NCBI GenBank assembly: GCA_964016985.1
Contig: OZ024824.1
Span: forward strand, 120,796,951 to 120,860,950
Direction: 5' to 3'
Source: Anodontia alba
Taxonomy: Eukaryota > Mollusca > Bivalvia > Lucinida > Lucinidae
DNA length: 64,000 bases
Numbering within the stretch: position 1 is the first letter of the stretch; every line of letters starts with the position of its first letter. Positions 21,640-33,975 of this stretch are shown one piece after another. The notes beneath the pieces were generated by a model that was not told where the DNA came from, did no database searches, and saw only the letters and a program-made list of their open reading frames with translations. Position numbers and translations under genes: made by a program.

Positions 21640-22856
21640 CGCCATTTTCAATGGGGGTGCATATAATATCTCCGCTTTCCGAACGTACCTTTGTCCCATC
21701 TGTCCTGTCCGTCCCGTACGTAACACAAATGGTTTCTGTGCGACATCTTTTGAAAAGATTGATTTATTGGATTGAAATTTTATACACAGGTATATAATCA
21801 TAAAACGTAGGTCAAGTTCCATTAATGGTAAAATCCACCAATTATTTTGGAAGTTATAGCCTTTTTTCGACTTTGAAAAATTTTCAACTTTGAAAAATGG
21901 TTTCCGTTCGATATCTTTTGAAAAGATCAGTGTATTGGATTCAAATTTTATACACAGGTATATAATCATAAAATATAGGTCAAGTTCTATTTAAGGTAAT
22001 ATCCACCAATTATTTTGGGAGTTATGCCCTTTTGCAACTTTGAAAAAATGGTTTTCGTTCCATAACTTTTGAAAAGATCAGTGAATTGGATTCATATTTT
22101 ATACACAAGCATATAATTTTAAAATATAGGTCAGGTTCGATTTAGGGTAAAATCCACCAATTATTTTTGGAGTTATGGCCCTTTTTCAACCTTGAAAAAT
22201 AGTTTCTGTTTGATATCTTTTGAAAACATTAGTGTATTGGATTCATATTTAATACACAGGCATATAATCATAAAATAGAGGTCAAGTTCGATTTAGGGTA
22301 AAATCCACCCATTATAATGGGAGTTATGGCCCCTTTTCACCTTCAAAAAATGTTTTCCTTTCGATATTTTTTTAAAAAAGATTGGTGTATTGGATTCATA
22401 TTTTATACACAGGTATATAATAAAATAGGTAAAGTTTGATTTAGGGTAAAATCTGCCAATTATTATGAGAGTTAAGGCCCTTTTTCACCTTCAAAAATGT
22501 TTTCCTTTCGATATTTTTTTAAAAAAGATTGGTGTATTGGATTCATATTTTATATAATCATAAAATATGGGCAAATTCGATTTAGGGTAAAATCTGCCAA
22601 TTATTATGCGAGTTAAGGCCCTTTTTCACCTTCAAATATGTTTTCCTTTCGATATTTTTTTAAAAAAGACTGGTGTATTGGATTCATATTTTATATAATC
22701 ATAAAATATGGTCAAATTCGATTTAGGGTAAAATCTGCCAATTATTATGAGAGTTATGGCCCTTTTTTCAACTTCATTTTTTTTCAAAATGCCTGCGTGT
22801 GGGTGAGGACGGCCCTTGTCAGGGGCATCTGTGTCATATTGTCACTTCTAGTTTTT
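21640..22856. repeat. array of about 147-bp monomers, eight or so copies
   Basis: The monomer carries GTGTATTGGATTCATATTTT and GATTTAGGGTAAAATCCACC. Its first unit is preceded by CTGTCCTGTCCGTCCCGTAC. The right flank has CAGGGGCATCTGTGTCATAT. Terminal hairpin not identified. Confidence 0.8.
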
Positions 22857-23369
22857 GAAAAGTTATGAGCCTTTTAGCATAGGATCCCTTCCAGAATTAT
22901 CCTTGCAACAAATATTTCACCCCTAAGCTTTAGCATAATGAGTAAATTGACCCTCTAATAAAAATGAATTCATGCTGACTGTACAATTAAGCACTTTGTC
23001 ATGACCTTAAAAATGATAGTGAAAACTTAGTTAAAAATTTGCAGTGCATAACTCAAACTTCTTTTTCCTATTATTTATTCATTGTGTGACATCAACAAAA
23101 AAACAATAACTACATTGGTGTCTTTAAATAACTGCAACATACACATGGCTCCAGATTAAGGAGTAACATGAATAATTAAAGGATGATTTTCTTTAATCCT
23201 CTTCAGAAACTATGTTCTGGAGGGGGTGGGGGGGGGGAGGGTTTGCGGGGAGGGAGAAGGAGACATTGTACTGGATATAATTTGGATGAAAAATGTCCTC
23301 CACAGCTATCTGTGTACAAATATAAACTAAATGAATAGCATGCTTTGAAAACCAGCTGAGAAAATACAA

Positions 23370-24430
23370 GATCTTAAGAATGTTATGGTAAAACTTTAAC
23401 AATATTTCTTTGACCTTGACCTCTAGGTCATAGGTTGGGGATAGTGCTGAATAAAATTTTGGAGCAATATCTATCATCATGCTATATAAAGTAAATCCAT
23501 GCAAGGATTTAGAAATTAAGAAATCTTAAAATCTTTGATGCAAAACTTTAACATAAGTTTCTGTGTCCGTGACCTTGCCTTCTGGATCATAAGCAGGGCT
23601 AGGGATAGTGCCAAATAAAATGTTGGACCAATATCTATAACCATGCCAACTATTACATAAATCCAAGCAAGGATTTGGAAATTAAGAAATCTTAAAAATT
23701 TTGATGCAAAACTTTAACATTAATTTCTATGTCTGTGACCTTGCCCTCAAGATCATAAGCAGGGGTGGGGATGGTGCTGATTTTTATTGTGTTGGTGTTT
23801 AATGACACATCAACCCTTGTGGGTCATTTTGTGTTGTCTCCCAGAGAAAGGGAGAAAAGAAATAGAAGAGATTGTAGAGGAGATAAAAGAGAAGGACAGG
23901 GAAGAAAGAGGAACAGGAATTAAAGTGAACAAACAGAAGAAATAGAAACATTTCCCCTCTACCCTTACCTGCTAGAAGGATAGCAGGCCTTGCCCAGCTG
24001 TAAGCCAGTATCAGCTGGATGCCCCGGTGAAGTAAGATACACCATGCCTTTGTCACACCCAACCATCCCGGGGATAGTGCCGAATAATATTTTAGACCAA
24101 TATTTATAATCATGTCAACTATAAACTAAATCCATTTAAGGATTTAGAAATTAAGAGATCTTAAAAACTTTGATGCAAAACTTTAACATAAAATTTCTAA
24201 GTTTGTGACCTTGACCTCTAGGTCATATGCAGGGGTGTGGATAGTGCTCGACAAAATTTTAGACCAACATCTATAACCATACCAAATATAGAGTAAATCC
24301 ATCGGAGGATTTATAAATTATAAGGTCTTAAAAACTTTGATGTAAAACTTTAACATTTTTGTTAACGCTGATACCAATAGCAGGGGTAGTGCAATAGCTC
24401 TCCTGTACTTTCGTACAGGCCAGCTAAAAA
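23370..24430. mobile_element. array element, about 160-bp monomers, with SINE insertion
   Basis: Five or so monomers carry TTGATGCAAAACTTTAACAT and GACCTTGACCTCTAGGTCAT. The right end has a perfect hairpin CCTGTACTTTCGTACAGG followed by CCAGCTAAAAA, the same ending style as the element at 48574. A SINE-like sequence interrupts it at 23781-24069. Confidence 0.72.
23781..24069 (-). mobile_element. SINE-like insertion, second family
   Basis: Inserted in an array monomer. GGGGATGGTGCTGA (23767-23780) and GGGGATAGTGCCGA (24070-24083) flank it as an imperfect target duplication. The body carries TTAATGACACATCAACCC and an AG-rich stretch. A relative without the right part lies at 6161-6350. Confidence 0.6.
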
Positions 24431-25260
24431 TCAGTTAAAATAAACTGAACGTAACACTGAACATATTTATGAAAGGGATTGTTACGACTCAGAGCAGACT
24501 GCAATGCAAGCTGACCAAGTTTAGTATGTTTAAGGTAGGGTCCATTTTCTACAGTCGGACATTTTGTTATTAATAGTAGCATGATATATAAGTTAGGCAA
24601 CTTTAATAAGGCTAAACTGGGTGTGAAACGCAGAAAGCGAGAAAGTCGCAAAATGTTAGCAAAATCCCACACATAGCATGCAACTGATACGTGGCAAGAG
24701 TATACCCTTACTATATATAAACTCACCGATACAGTCCAATGCGAAGGACAACTAGACAAGGGACAAGATCCATTTGAATTATAATTGGACAGTTCGGTGA
24801 GTCGTAAATTTATATTAATATTATTTGTTTGTAGGTTTTTCTGTTCAAATTTCAAAAGCAGGAAAATGTCAGTGTCTGAATAGTAAACCTACAAACTATA
24901 TATTGCAGTGCACGATAGTCCAATTCTGCATATGTTACCTGGCTTATTTCAGGAATGCTGAGCAGGCTGCACTAGGTTGTGCAGTCTGATCGGAATTTCT
25001 CAGGTTGAGAATTGTAACTGCTATTGGGGACACTAAGCAGGCGCTGCTGGCATGTGCGGACTGACCATTTTTTTTTTGAAGCAGCAGGGGCAAGGTGTGA
25101 TTTAGTTTATACAAATAAAAACAGTGCAGGATCGGAATAGCCAATGTAAAATGTGCAGTACCATACAAATTGCATGGGCCAGAAGTTTAGGTCTACATAC
25201 GCATATGCAATACGCAAACATAGGCACGAACATATGGATATGCACACACCCACATACATA
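24431..25260. other. intergenic, no supported gene
   Basis: A 143-codon open frame on the minus strand (24424-24855) has no recognisable domain and unconvincing composition; it overlaps an array-element end. Nothing else seen. Confidence 0.4.
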
Positions 25261-25366
25261 CACAAAGTTTTTTAATTGAATAATTATATTAAGAAATCAT
25301 GGCAAATTAATTTGTATTATTCCACCTGCATAAACACTGTTACATTATATATAATCGGATTTTTGA

Positions 25367-25558
25367 TTAACGTGCAGGTACAGGGTCAACATCCACATCA
25401 GTGGGCCCCCTTCCAGATAGCTGGCTTGCTGCACGCATGGCAGATCTCACACCAGATCTCCAGGTACGTCTATCATGAGGGTTGATAGCCGAGAGCTTCC
25501 ACTCTCTGCAATCTCTGTCAGCTGCTTCCATGCCATTTTGGGCCTCCGAGGCCCACAT
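25367..25558 (-). pseudogene. possible retroelement C-terminal fragment
   Basis: An open frame of 63 codons reads MEAADRDCREWKLSAINPHD and RRTWRSGVRSAMRAASQLSG with polar, R-rich composition unlike the surroundings. The WR...R pattern resembles C-terminal tails of non-LTR retrotransposon proteins, but I cannot name the family. It ends in a stop with no other frame nearby. Confidence 0.35.
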
Positions 25559-25884
25559 TTTCCATCAACATTGAAGGGAAAAATTTAGGAGTAATTATTG
25601 CCTAATATATATAATATTTAAGCATTCTGATTTTGTCTGATCAGGGCATAGAGTTTATAATAGTTGGAGTTGGTCCAATTCACTCTCCCTCTGATTGTTA
25701 TCTGGAAGTTGGAGGTGTTTGACATTAGTAATGTCAGTGACATTTAAGGTTGCAGCAGTTGGAATGTCATGACCCTGATTGTCATTCATACATTATAAAC
25801 ATTTGTGTATGTATGGAATGGAGCTTGCATATGATGTTATGATGTTAAGCAGATGATGTTGTTGACGGTTAGCAGGCGCTCATG

Positions 25885-26005
25885 GTCGACCGTGTCAACG
25901 TCATTAGTAGGGATAGAGGTCACGGATGAGTCACGTCAACGTCAGTGATGGGTCTATCATGGCGTCTGATATTCAGCTGCGACGTCAATGACGTCACTCA
26001 CTCTA
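25885..26005. promoter_or_regulatory. cluster of CRE/ATF-like ACGTCA motifs
   Basis: At least five ACGTCA or TGACGT cores in 115 bp: CAACGTCATT, CACGTCAACGTCAGTG and GACGTCAATGACGTCACTC, the last holding a perfect palindromic TGACGTCA. No gene start is visible beside it. Confidence 0.3.
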
Positions 26006-26307
26006 TACTGTGACATGGGTCATTGCAGAATAAGGGGTAGGATCTTAGCAGGTTTCATCTCATGTTATTATAGAACATGTCCTTAGTCTGTGTTTTGTTT
26101 ATTTTTAGTTGTGTCCTTCCAAGTCCTTCCAAGGACAGTTGATCTCAATATGAGGTGCAGTAACTAAGCTAGATTCCAGTCTTGGGTGAGCAGAGGCCAC
26201 CAAACAAGAATCTAATGGGATGATATAAACACCCAGAAAGTGTGAACAAGTCAATGTTCAAGTGATTCTGATAGAAAAGATAATTATTAGGGCTGTGGAT
26301 AAATAAA

Positions 26308-28626
26308 ACAAGAGCTCCGCCAAGTGGGGCATTATACGCCCGTGGCAAGTAATAAGATGTAGCACATAAACTGGCACCTGCATAATTCTGTGCTCCGGAT
26401 ATAAACTGTAAGTGGAATAAAAAAAAAAAAATTTAAAAAAATTTCATTGGGGCATATCTCTGCTGATATTTAGTGAACTGTAACCTAAGGGTCCAAGCTG
26501 GCCAAGAAATTAAGGGAGAAGTGACTTCTCCCTCCTGGGAAAATAGGGAGGTTTGCTGCTTCTAGGGAGAAGTGCTTTCTGACGGAGGACACACCACAGA
26601 AGCATGGCTATATTATAAGCTCATATGAGCTGATTTGTTTTTCCTATACTTCAATATCGGACCAAACAAAAACAAAACAAAAATAAACAACCAAAAAAAA
26701 AAAAAAAAAAATGCTGCAATAAATTTTTTTGTAAACCTTTAACTTGTTTAATACTGATTTTAATTTTGTTCTTCAAGGGAGCCAAATCAGAAGAGTATGG
26801 AAAAAAAAAAAAAAAAATTCAAAAAGTATTTATAAAGATTTAAAAATGACAAGCTTTCCTTGCAAGTCTAATAAAAGATGTTAAAGAAAAAAAAATCAAT
26901 ATCTTGCCCATATGACCAAAACTTTAGTTACGGTATTTGCAAAAAATATACCTATTATATAATAAAGTTTGCACACTATTACCTCTAAACAACATGCTGC
27001 GAAAAGTTTACAAAAACTTTCAAAGGGGCATAAATCTGCAAATATTTGGTGCACTGTAATCTCGAAATAATATGTGCTGCTCCACATCATCGTGTAACAT
27101 ATTTATGAAGTTTCAGCTTGATAGGATGTAAACTGTAGGAGGATTTAGCCGAAAACAAAACAAATAGAAATTTTCAAAGGGGTTTAACTCTGCTAATATT
27201 TGGTGGACTGTAACCTTGAAACAATATGCATGCACTGCTCCACATCATGGTCTAACTACAAATTAAGTTTCAGCTTGATAGGATGAAAACTAGGAGGATT
27301 TAGCGGGAAACGAAAAGTTTACTGAAATTTTCAAAGGGGCGTAACTCTGCTAATATTTGGTGGACTGTAACCTCGAAATAATATGCACTGCTCCACATCA
27401 TGGTCTACCTGCACATGAAGTTTCAGCTTGATTGGATGTAAACTGTAGGAGGATTTAGCCAGAAATAAAAAATTAATAGAAATTTTCAAAGGGGTATAAC
27501 TCTGCTAATATTTGGTGGACTGTAACCTTGAAACAGTATGCGCTGTTCCACACATGGTCTAACTACAAATCATGTTTCAGCTTGATCGGATGTAAACTGT
27601 AGGAGGAGTAAGCCGGAAACAAAAAGTCTACTGAAATTTTCAAAGGGGCATAACTCTGCTGATATTGGTGGACTGTAACCTCGAAACAAGACGCGCTGCT
27701 CCACATCATGCTCTAACTATATATGAAGTTTCAGCTTGATCGGATGTAAAATGTAGGAGGAGTTAACCGGAAATGAAAAGTTTACAGAAATGTTCTAAGG
27801 GGCATAACTCTGCAAACATTTGGTGGAATGTAACCTCGAAACAATATGCGCTGTGCCACATCATGGTCTAACTATATACCAAGTTTCAGCTTGATCGGAT
27901 GTAAACTGTAGGAGGAGTTAGCCGGAAAAAAAAACTCTACTGAAATTTTCAAAGGGGAGTAACTCTGCTAATATTTGGTGGACTGTAACTTCGAAACAAT
28001 ATGCGCTCTTCCACATCATGGTCTAACTATATATGAAGTTTCAGCTTGATCGGATGTAAAATGTAGGAGAGTTAACCGGAAATGAAAAGTTTACAGAAAT
28101 TTTCAAAGGGGCATAACTCTGCAAACATTTGGTGGACTGTAACCTCTAAACAGTATGCGCTGCGCCACATCATGGTCTAACTATATACCAAGTTTCAGCT
28201 TGATTGGATGTAAACTGTAGGAGGAGTTAGCCGGCAACTAAAAGTCAACTGAAATTTTCAAAGGGGCGTAACTCTGCTAATATTTGGTAGACTGTAACCT
28301 TGAAACAATATGCGCTGTTCCACATCATGGTCTAACTATATATGAAGTTTCAGCTTGATCGGATGTAAAATGTAGGAGGAGTTAACCGGAAATTAAAAGT
28401 TTACAAAATTTTCAAAGGGACATAACTCTGCAAACATTTGGTGGACTGTAACCTCGAAACAATATGCGCTGCGCCACATCATGGTCTAACTATATACCAA
28501 GTTTCAGCTTGATCAGATGTAAACTGTAGGAGGAGTTAGCCGGAAACGAAAAAGTTTACGGTCGGTCGGACGGACGCCATACCCAGTAACATAATATGTC
28601 CCGTTTTTCAAACGGGCGTATAAAAA
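26308..28626. mobile_element. array element (pearl/HINE-like), about 154-bp monomers
   Basis: Left end ACAAGAGCTCCGCC followed by GCATTATACGCCCG; about ten monomers (GAAGTTTCAGCTTGATCGGA is a handy anchor) from about 27000 to 28560; then GGACGGACG, hairpin CCCGTTTTTCAAACGGG, and CGTATAAAAA. The terminal CGGGCGTATAA is the inverse of TTATACGCCCG near the left end. An unrelated A-rich stretch (26500-26900) lies inside. Confidence 0.8.
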
Positions 28627-28931
28627 GGAAATAAAATGAGCTCAATCAATAATTAAAAATATAATAAAACTTAAAATAACTAAAGGCGCCATAGAAATAA
28701 TATAGGAAAGGGAGGCAATCTCTTCACATTGGCACACAATAGTTGAGGATATGCTCATTTGGTTTGGTATATACCGAGTGTATTAAATTGATTAATCAAG
28801 CCAGGTTAATCAAGTAATATACATATACCAGTATAGTTCTCCAACCATGCCAACCCAGAGAGATTTATATCAAGTTGTGTGTGAAGTGTTGTGTTAATGT
28901 CTGTATTATTATATGTGTTGTAAATATTACA

Positions 28932-28966
<35 letters not shown>

Positions 28967-29296
28967 TAAAAATTCTAATTTTGTTAGAGTCTTCTGTGTG
29001 GTACAGTTAGGCATCACCCAACCCGGAGCTTAATCAAATTGGAAGTCACCCTGGTGCATCTTGGCCACCTATGGCATAACAAGGAAGTTCTCAGAATTTT
29101 TGTTTTTCAGTTCAGCACTACTTTGCCTCTTTCAAGGCCCTTGATTTATATGGCTGGAATTGTCTACCTTTCCACATTTTCTTTTTATTTTCCAATTATA
29201 CTGCCTTTTCAGGTATAGTTCATATCAGAGGGCTGAAGCAATTTAGCCAAGCAGAATACAGTTAGAAAATGTCATCTCTTTTTTCACTTTAGGCTT

Positions 29297-29779
29297 ATAC
29301 ACTACAACCTCTTTATAACACGGTTCATTTTATAACACGGTTTTGGATATAACACGGTTCAAAGATGGATCCCAAAAATGTATAGAATATATTGAAAAAT
29401 GACCATAAATGGTTATTTTTCAATATAATCTATACATTTTTGTTTGGATATAACACGGTTGTTTATTTATTTATTTTTTTTTTTTTTGATTTGGGTTTTA
29501 CAGCCCTTTCAAGAATATTTCACTTATATCGAGCTGATTGTTCATCGAAGATGGGCGAAAACCGGAGAACCCGGAGAAAAACCACCTGACCATCCGTAAG
29601 CAGAACTTGGCTTTCCCACATATGACCCGAGCCAGGCTTGAACCACAGGGGTGAGAAACCTAATGGATTAAGAGTCAACTCTCTTATCCACTAGGCTACG
29701 GGGGCCCACACGGTTGTTTAACTAACATGGTTTGTGCTATGGACCCCAACAATAGTGTTATAAAGAGGTTGTGGTGTAG
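29297..29779. mobile_element. TAACAC-type hairpin MITE, split by a SINE
   Basis: Ends CTACAACCTCTTTATAACAC and its inverse (GTGTTATAAAGAGGTTGTGG). The interior has a hairpin ATTGAAAAATGACCATAAAT / ATTTTTCAATATAATC. A second, intact copy is at 42055-42241, and an older one frames the element at 54026. Confidence 0.75.
29466..29707 (-). mobile_element. tRNA-derived SINE with 13-bp target duplication
   Basis: On the minus strand the head reads GGGCCCCCGTAGCCTAGTGG ATAAG (box A region) and later GTGGTTCAAGCCTGG (box B). The other end is A-rich (T-run at 29466-29487 on the plus strand). The 13-bp direct repeat ACACGGTTGTTTA (29453-29465 and 29708-29720) brackets it. It is inserted in a MITE (29297-29779). 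Confidence 0.88.
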
Positions 29780-30729
29780 TCTGAGTCATCAGTACATTCT
29801 GTTTTACAGACTGACTCTGACTTTTGTTTCATACTTAATAAATGTTCAGCCTTCTTCTGTGTACATTGGGTTGAGAATGACGAGTAACACTATTTTTCTG
29901 TGCATTGCCAGAACCCGCCTATGCCCATATGCTGCTAACTTTAGCTTCAGAATGAACTGAGGATTTCAGTCTGACTCCACTTTCCCTGAAGAAGAACCAA
30001 CCATGGACCATTCAGTTTCCAGTTCTTGATTTAGTCGACAATTGTTTTGTCATCAGCCAAATGTGTGATGCCCCTGTTCCAATGTGCTTTTCCTGCAGTG
30101 ACAACTGATGCAAAAATGACATCTGACAATATACTACATACAAGTTTAGTGGGATAGCTTTTACTTTCATTTCTGGTGAAGAATTTGAACAAATTTTAGT
30201 TACTTTCACTTATCAACGATTTTTTACATCTCCCAGATGCCATTTTGGTCAGGTTCCAAATTTCAGAGTAATAACTAATTCAAAACCTGGTAAAATTAAT
30301 AGAACCAGTCTAAAGCTAACTATTTGGGTATAAATAGTACAATTTATCTATTATTCTTTATACAACCAGTCAGTGTGGGGCACTTAATCAACTTGATCAG
30401 TGTAGGCTGGATGTTACGCGTGGCTAACACTGCCAAACGCATGGGGAGATACCTAAAAGGGTAATTGTCATCCCTTTCTATGACTTTTTTATGCATGAAT
30501 CGGCCCAATAATGTGTAATTATGCTTTACCATCCTTATCTGAATCTCTGGTGCAGGTTAAACTAATCACTGAAATTTCCCAGGTTTTCCCTGGTACAGAT
30601 GCTGGATCCGGTACCTTTCCAACCAGGAACAGTGGTTTTCATATTCCAGGATTTTCTCGTTTTCCCGGTAGTGTGGGAACCCAGTAAAATGGACCTATTC
30701 AAATTTTAGGGGTTATGGTGCCGCAATAC

Positions 30730-30942
30730 TTAACCCTTGTCCTGCTGAATAAATTAAGATGCCATGCCTACTTCCAATTTTCAGCCAATCAGATTACTTT
30801 ATTCGGGTTGTTGATATAAATTCACATACTAAATGGCAAACAGTGCAGATCCAGATCAGTTGGCTTCTTTAGAAGCCAAATGATCTGGATCTATACTGTT
30901 TGCAAAAGGAGGATATATCCGGTTCAGCAGGACAAGGGTTAA
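30730..30942. mobile_element. TTAA-flanked hairpin MITE, well preserved
   Basis: TTAA-CCCTTGTCCTGCTGAATA at the left and CAGCAGGACAAGGG-TTAA at the right; nearly perfect terminal repeats. Hairpin at 30836-30903. Confidence 0.8.
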
Positions 30943-30996
30943 TTAAGAGTATATAAGGTACTTATTTTCTTCCAGAAAATAGAGATGGAGCTTGGT

Positions 30997-31175
30997 TTTT
31001 GTTTGTGTTTGTGTTGAGGTTTTACAACCCAGTCAACCCAAAGGGGTCATCTCAAGCACAGTCAGTTTCACAGTTTTACTGGGCAGGCTTAGTCCTCTAA
31101 GCGGTTAACCAGTTTTGTGCACATTCTTTTGCCAGAAACTGACAACTGCCCTTCTTGAATCAGTGGAAGGGGCTA
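30997..31175 (-). mobile_element. 5'-truncated SINE of the 43928 family
   Basis: Only the body and tail are present (GTTGAGGTTTTACAACCCAG ... CTTAGTCCTCTAAGCGGTTA); the tRNA head is missing. The 9-bp duplication GAGCTTGGT lies at 30988-30996 and 31176-31184. Confidence 0.82.
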
Positions 31176-31212
31176 GAGCTTGGTATTACAGTCACACCAT
31201 CAAAATGATATG

Positions 31213-31458
31213 TAAAAGAAGAAGCCAACTGATCTGGATCTGCACTGTTTGCCATTTAGTATGAGAATTGATATCAACAACCTGGATCAAGTAATCTGAT
31301 AGGCTGAAAATTGGAAGTGGGCATGGCATCTTAAAGAGATTTATCCGGCATGACAAGGATTAAGTATTTGAATTTGTATCAACAACTTGGATCAAGTAAT
31401 CTGATTGGCTTAAAGTTAAAAGCGGGTATGTCATCTTTATTCAGTATGACAAGGGTTA
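31213..31458. repeat. two partial TTAA-type MITEs in tandem
   Basis: Right halves only: 31213-31362 (from the hairpin's right arm to GACAAGGATTAA) and 31363-31458 (CAACTTGGATCAAGTAATCT to GACAAGGGTTAA). Confidence 0.6.
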
Positions 31459-31537
31459 AAACAAATTGTAAATGGAACTGCCCAAGAGTTATGGTAGAAA
31501 AGTCCATTTGGCATATATGGATTAACAAGTCTAGAGA

Positions 31538-31705
31538 GCACTCAAGGTTGAAATTATTTTCCCAATAGGGATTTTTATTTTCAAAACAGCGGATTTCACA
31601 CATAAAAATGTTTAATTATATTTGAAAATTGAAAGTACCTAGCTAAAATACTTTGCCTTTTCTAAGAACTTGAGTCTTTCTAGCAAAGTGGAATTTGAGA
31701 CCTGC
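31538..31705 (-). pseudogene. decayed duplicate of the ZMPSTE24 terminal exon and 3' flank
   Basis: The stretch aligns collinearly with 34030-34190: both the noncoding flank (CTTTCAAAACA-like motifs, the CCTAGCTAA block) and the exon end. On the minus strand the copy reads NSTLLERLKFLEKAK where the gene has [15 protein letters not shown]. Similarity fades before SDWLYS, so the zinc-ligand region is absent. It could in principle be an alternative last exon, but a decayed partial duplication 2.5 kb downstream fits better. Confidence 0.6.
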
Positions 31706-31909
31706 TCCAGACAAGAAAAAGTAAAAAGGGGAGATAATTCTTTAACAATAGTCTAGTTTCACATTGTTGTGGGCATGTGCCAAACTGCCCAGGTAAGTCT
31801 CGAATTGGCGTTATCTCAGCAAGATTACAATCGAGGGGGCCTATCTTCAATATGCTGCATATAAGAATAGAGGTCCTCAAAGATATTAGATGGAAACCTA
31901 TCAATTAAA

Positions 31910-33590
31910 TACACAAAATAAAACAAAAAAAGAATGAAATTTTCTTCCTTTAAGATATCGAACTGGATTTTATTGTTTCATTAAAGTAGTATGAATAGTC
32001 TAAATACTGCTTAGAGATTTAAAATAAAAGGTTCATTTACGGCAAGCTGAGCTTCTGTGTTCAAGGTGTCATTTTCATTTACTTTCCATGTAAAAACAAG
32101 GTTTCTTTCACATAAATAAATAAAATACATTAAATTACAATTTATGTTTTGCTCTAACATACTAACAAAAATCATCAACTGAACTGTGTGATTTATATTT
32201 TATACCCAAAATATAATACCAAGAACTATGAATATGAACCTCTAATTCTCACAATTATATTTATATCATATGATTTATATTTTATACCCAAAATATCCAT
32301 ACTAAGAACTACGGATTTGGACGTCTTATAACCAGAGTTTTTCACTATTATATTTATAATCATCATGAAATAACTATTCAATCTGTAACAGAAATTCATG
32401 TCACATTTTAATGTTTGGTTTCATTCCGAGTCTTTTTTAAGGCTTCTGCCTTATTTCATGTATTGTCCTAAATTATTGCCCCTTTCATACAATCATTTCA
32501 AAGATTAACAAATGTGTTTTCATGACATATAAGTGAGCCGAAGCACGACAGTTAATTAAATCACCTGCGACAGATCAGCCTAATCATGCATTCCATAGGA
32601 TCAGTAATCACTGTCCGCAAGAAAAAGAACGTTTTGGGTAATAGCCATCCACTGAACTTACAACAAAAACTCTGATCAGGCTGGACGGATTCCCAAGATG
32701 ATCCAAGTCATGGCTAGACATACGTCAGTTTGCTGGTTTTATCCTTCAAACATTTCCCCTCCCGTGTTCAGCTTCTATAAAGCCTCTGGGTTTGCTTTTA
32801 AAAGCAATAAAATGCTGCCTAATCGGAAGGAGGCCTTTATTAGGGCACATGCCTCTCATTCGACAGGCCTTTGTATAGTTTATTTAGGTGCTAAATCATC
32901 CATTTAATCAAAGTTAGTTTCATAATTTACCGACCTTCTTTTGGCATGTGCTTGTGATTATAAAGTTTGAGAAATATTTTGTTTATTATCTAAACATTTG
33001 AGAAAGAAGAGAATGTTGTTTTGTTTATGGCAAATTTATTTAAGTGTAGTCTGCAGCCCGGTCTGCATGTCTTTACAATAAATGGGATCATTCGTAAATT
33101 AATATCCAAGACAAGAGGTTGGGTATAGATGTTTTATTACTCTTAACTGCTTTGAAAAACTTGATGGAAATCAGTCACAAGGTGTAACACATATTTATCA
33201 GAATAATACACTTTTTAAAATTGACATTCAGTTAATAAGAAAATACTTAAAAATTTCAAAAGGTCAAATCAAATGACTTTAAATCATCATCACCTATATT
33301 ATCAGTGTAGCAGATGGGCTACTAGCCCCATCGTTTGATTACATATACTTAATCGATTTTACAATTGAAAAGCACCCAATAAGGGAAATAACAATGTGAA
33401 AAGGGTCTATTTCAAGGCAGAGTTTTGGTTCTTGCACACTGTACTGTCTGTCACTGCCCTCTATCAGTATTCAAAGTTTAATCTAATTATTAATAGTTTC
33501 TGAAACATGCTCCAGACAAAAGCATGACGCTCTTGTGGGCAAAACAAAGGCTATATGCTCATCCTTTGGGCATAGCTGCACAAAAATGTA
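31910..33590. other. non-repetitive island, no gene found
   Basis: About 1.7 kb without any repeat family seen elsewhere in the window. Two stretches (32490-32600 and 32750-32890) are less AT-biased and motif-rich (CAGTTAATTAAATCACCTG, AAGGAGGCCTTTATTAGGGC). No convincing exon in either strand. Confidence 0.4.
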
Positions 33591-33975
33591 TATCCAGAAA
33601 ATATTATCTCATTTCTTTATGAAAACAGGTTGTGGGAACTAATTAGAAGTAAGGAGGCACTTCTAATGGGTACCCACAACCTATGTTTTCATGGAGAAAT
33701 AAGAAAAATATCAGGGCCCAGTTGTTCAAAGCATCGTTAGCTTAACAAGCTCATTAGTGGTCAAAATGTTTACTGTTCTAATAAGTACAATACCTAATTC
33801 ACAGGTATTTTTGCTGAAAAAATGTGGGTAGCTTTTCACATTTTTTCAGCAAAATATTAGCGTATATGCCATATTTAACGATCAGTTTTTACGATACGTT
33901 AACTAATGACGTTAGTTTTGAACAACTGGGCCCAGTATTTTTCAGTTGAAAAAAGCGCCATATCTGCAGATATGA
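33590..33975. mobile_element. hairpin MITE, TTATTTCTCCATGAAAACAT family, split
   Basis: CACTTCTAATGGGTACCCAC and TTCATGGAGAAATAAGAAAA mark the right arm. The left arm is partly lost, and the 33714-33933 palindromic MITE sits inside. Confidence 0.65.
33714..33933. mobile_element. palindromic MITE, GGGCCCAGTTGTTCAAA family, nested
   Basis: Same ends as at 18811, with a shortened centre. It is inserted in a stacked-hairpin MITE (33590-33975), which resumes after it with GTATTTTTCAGTTGAAAAAA. Confidence 0.85.

Noticed and set aside
24424..24855. 143-codon open frame as a gene
   Set aside because: No domain, no splice context, unconvincing composition, and it overlaps the hairpin end of an array element.
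31680..31904. Minus-strand 74-codon frame upstream of the relic exon
   Set aside because: It is out of frame with the LLERLK relic and has no relation to the protease.
32698..32907. Plus-strand exon of the orphan gene
   Set aside because: The 69-codon frame lacks a convincing acceptor/donor pair and shows no family resemblance.
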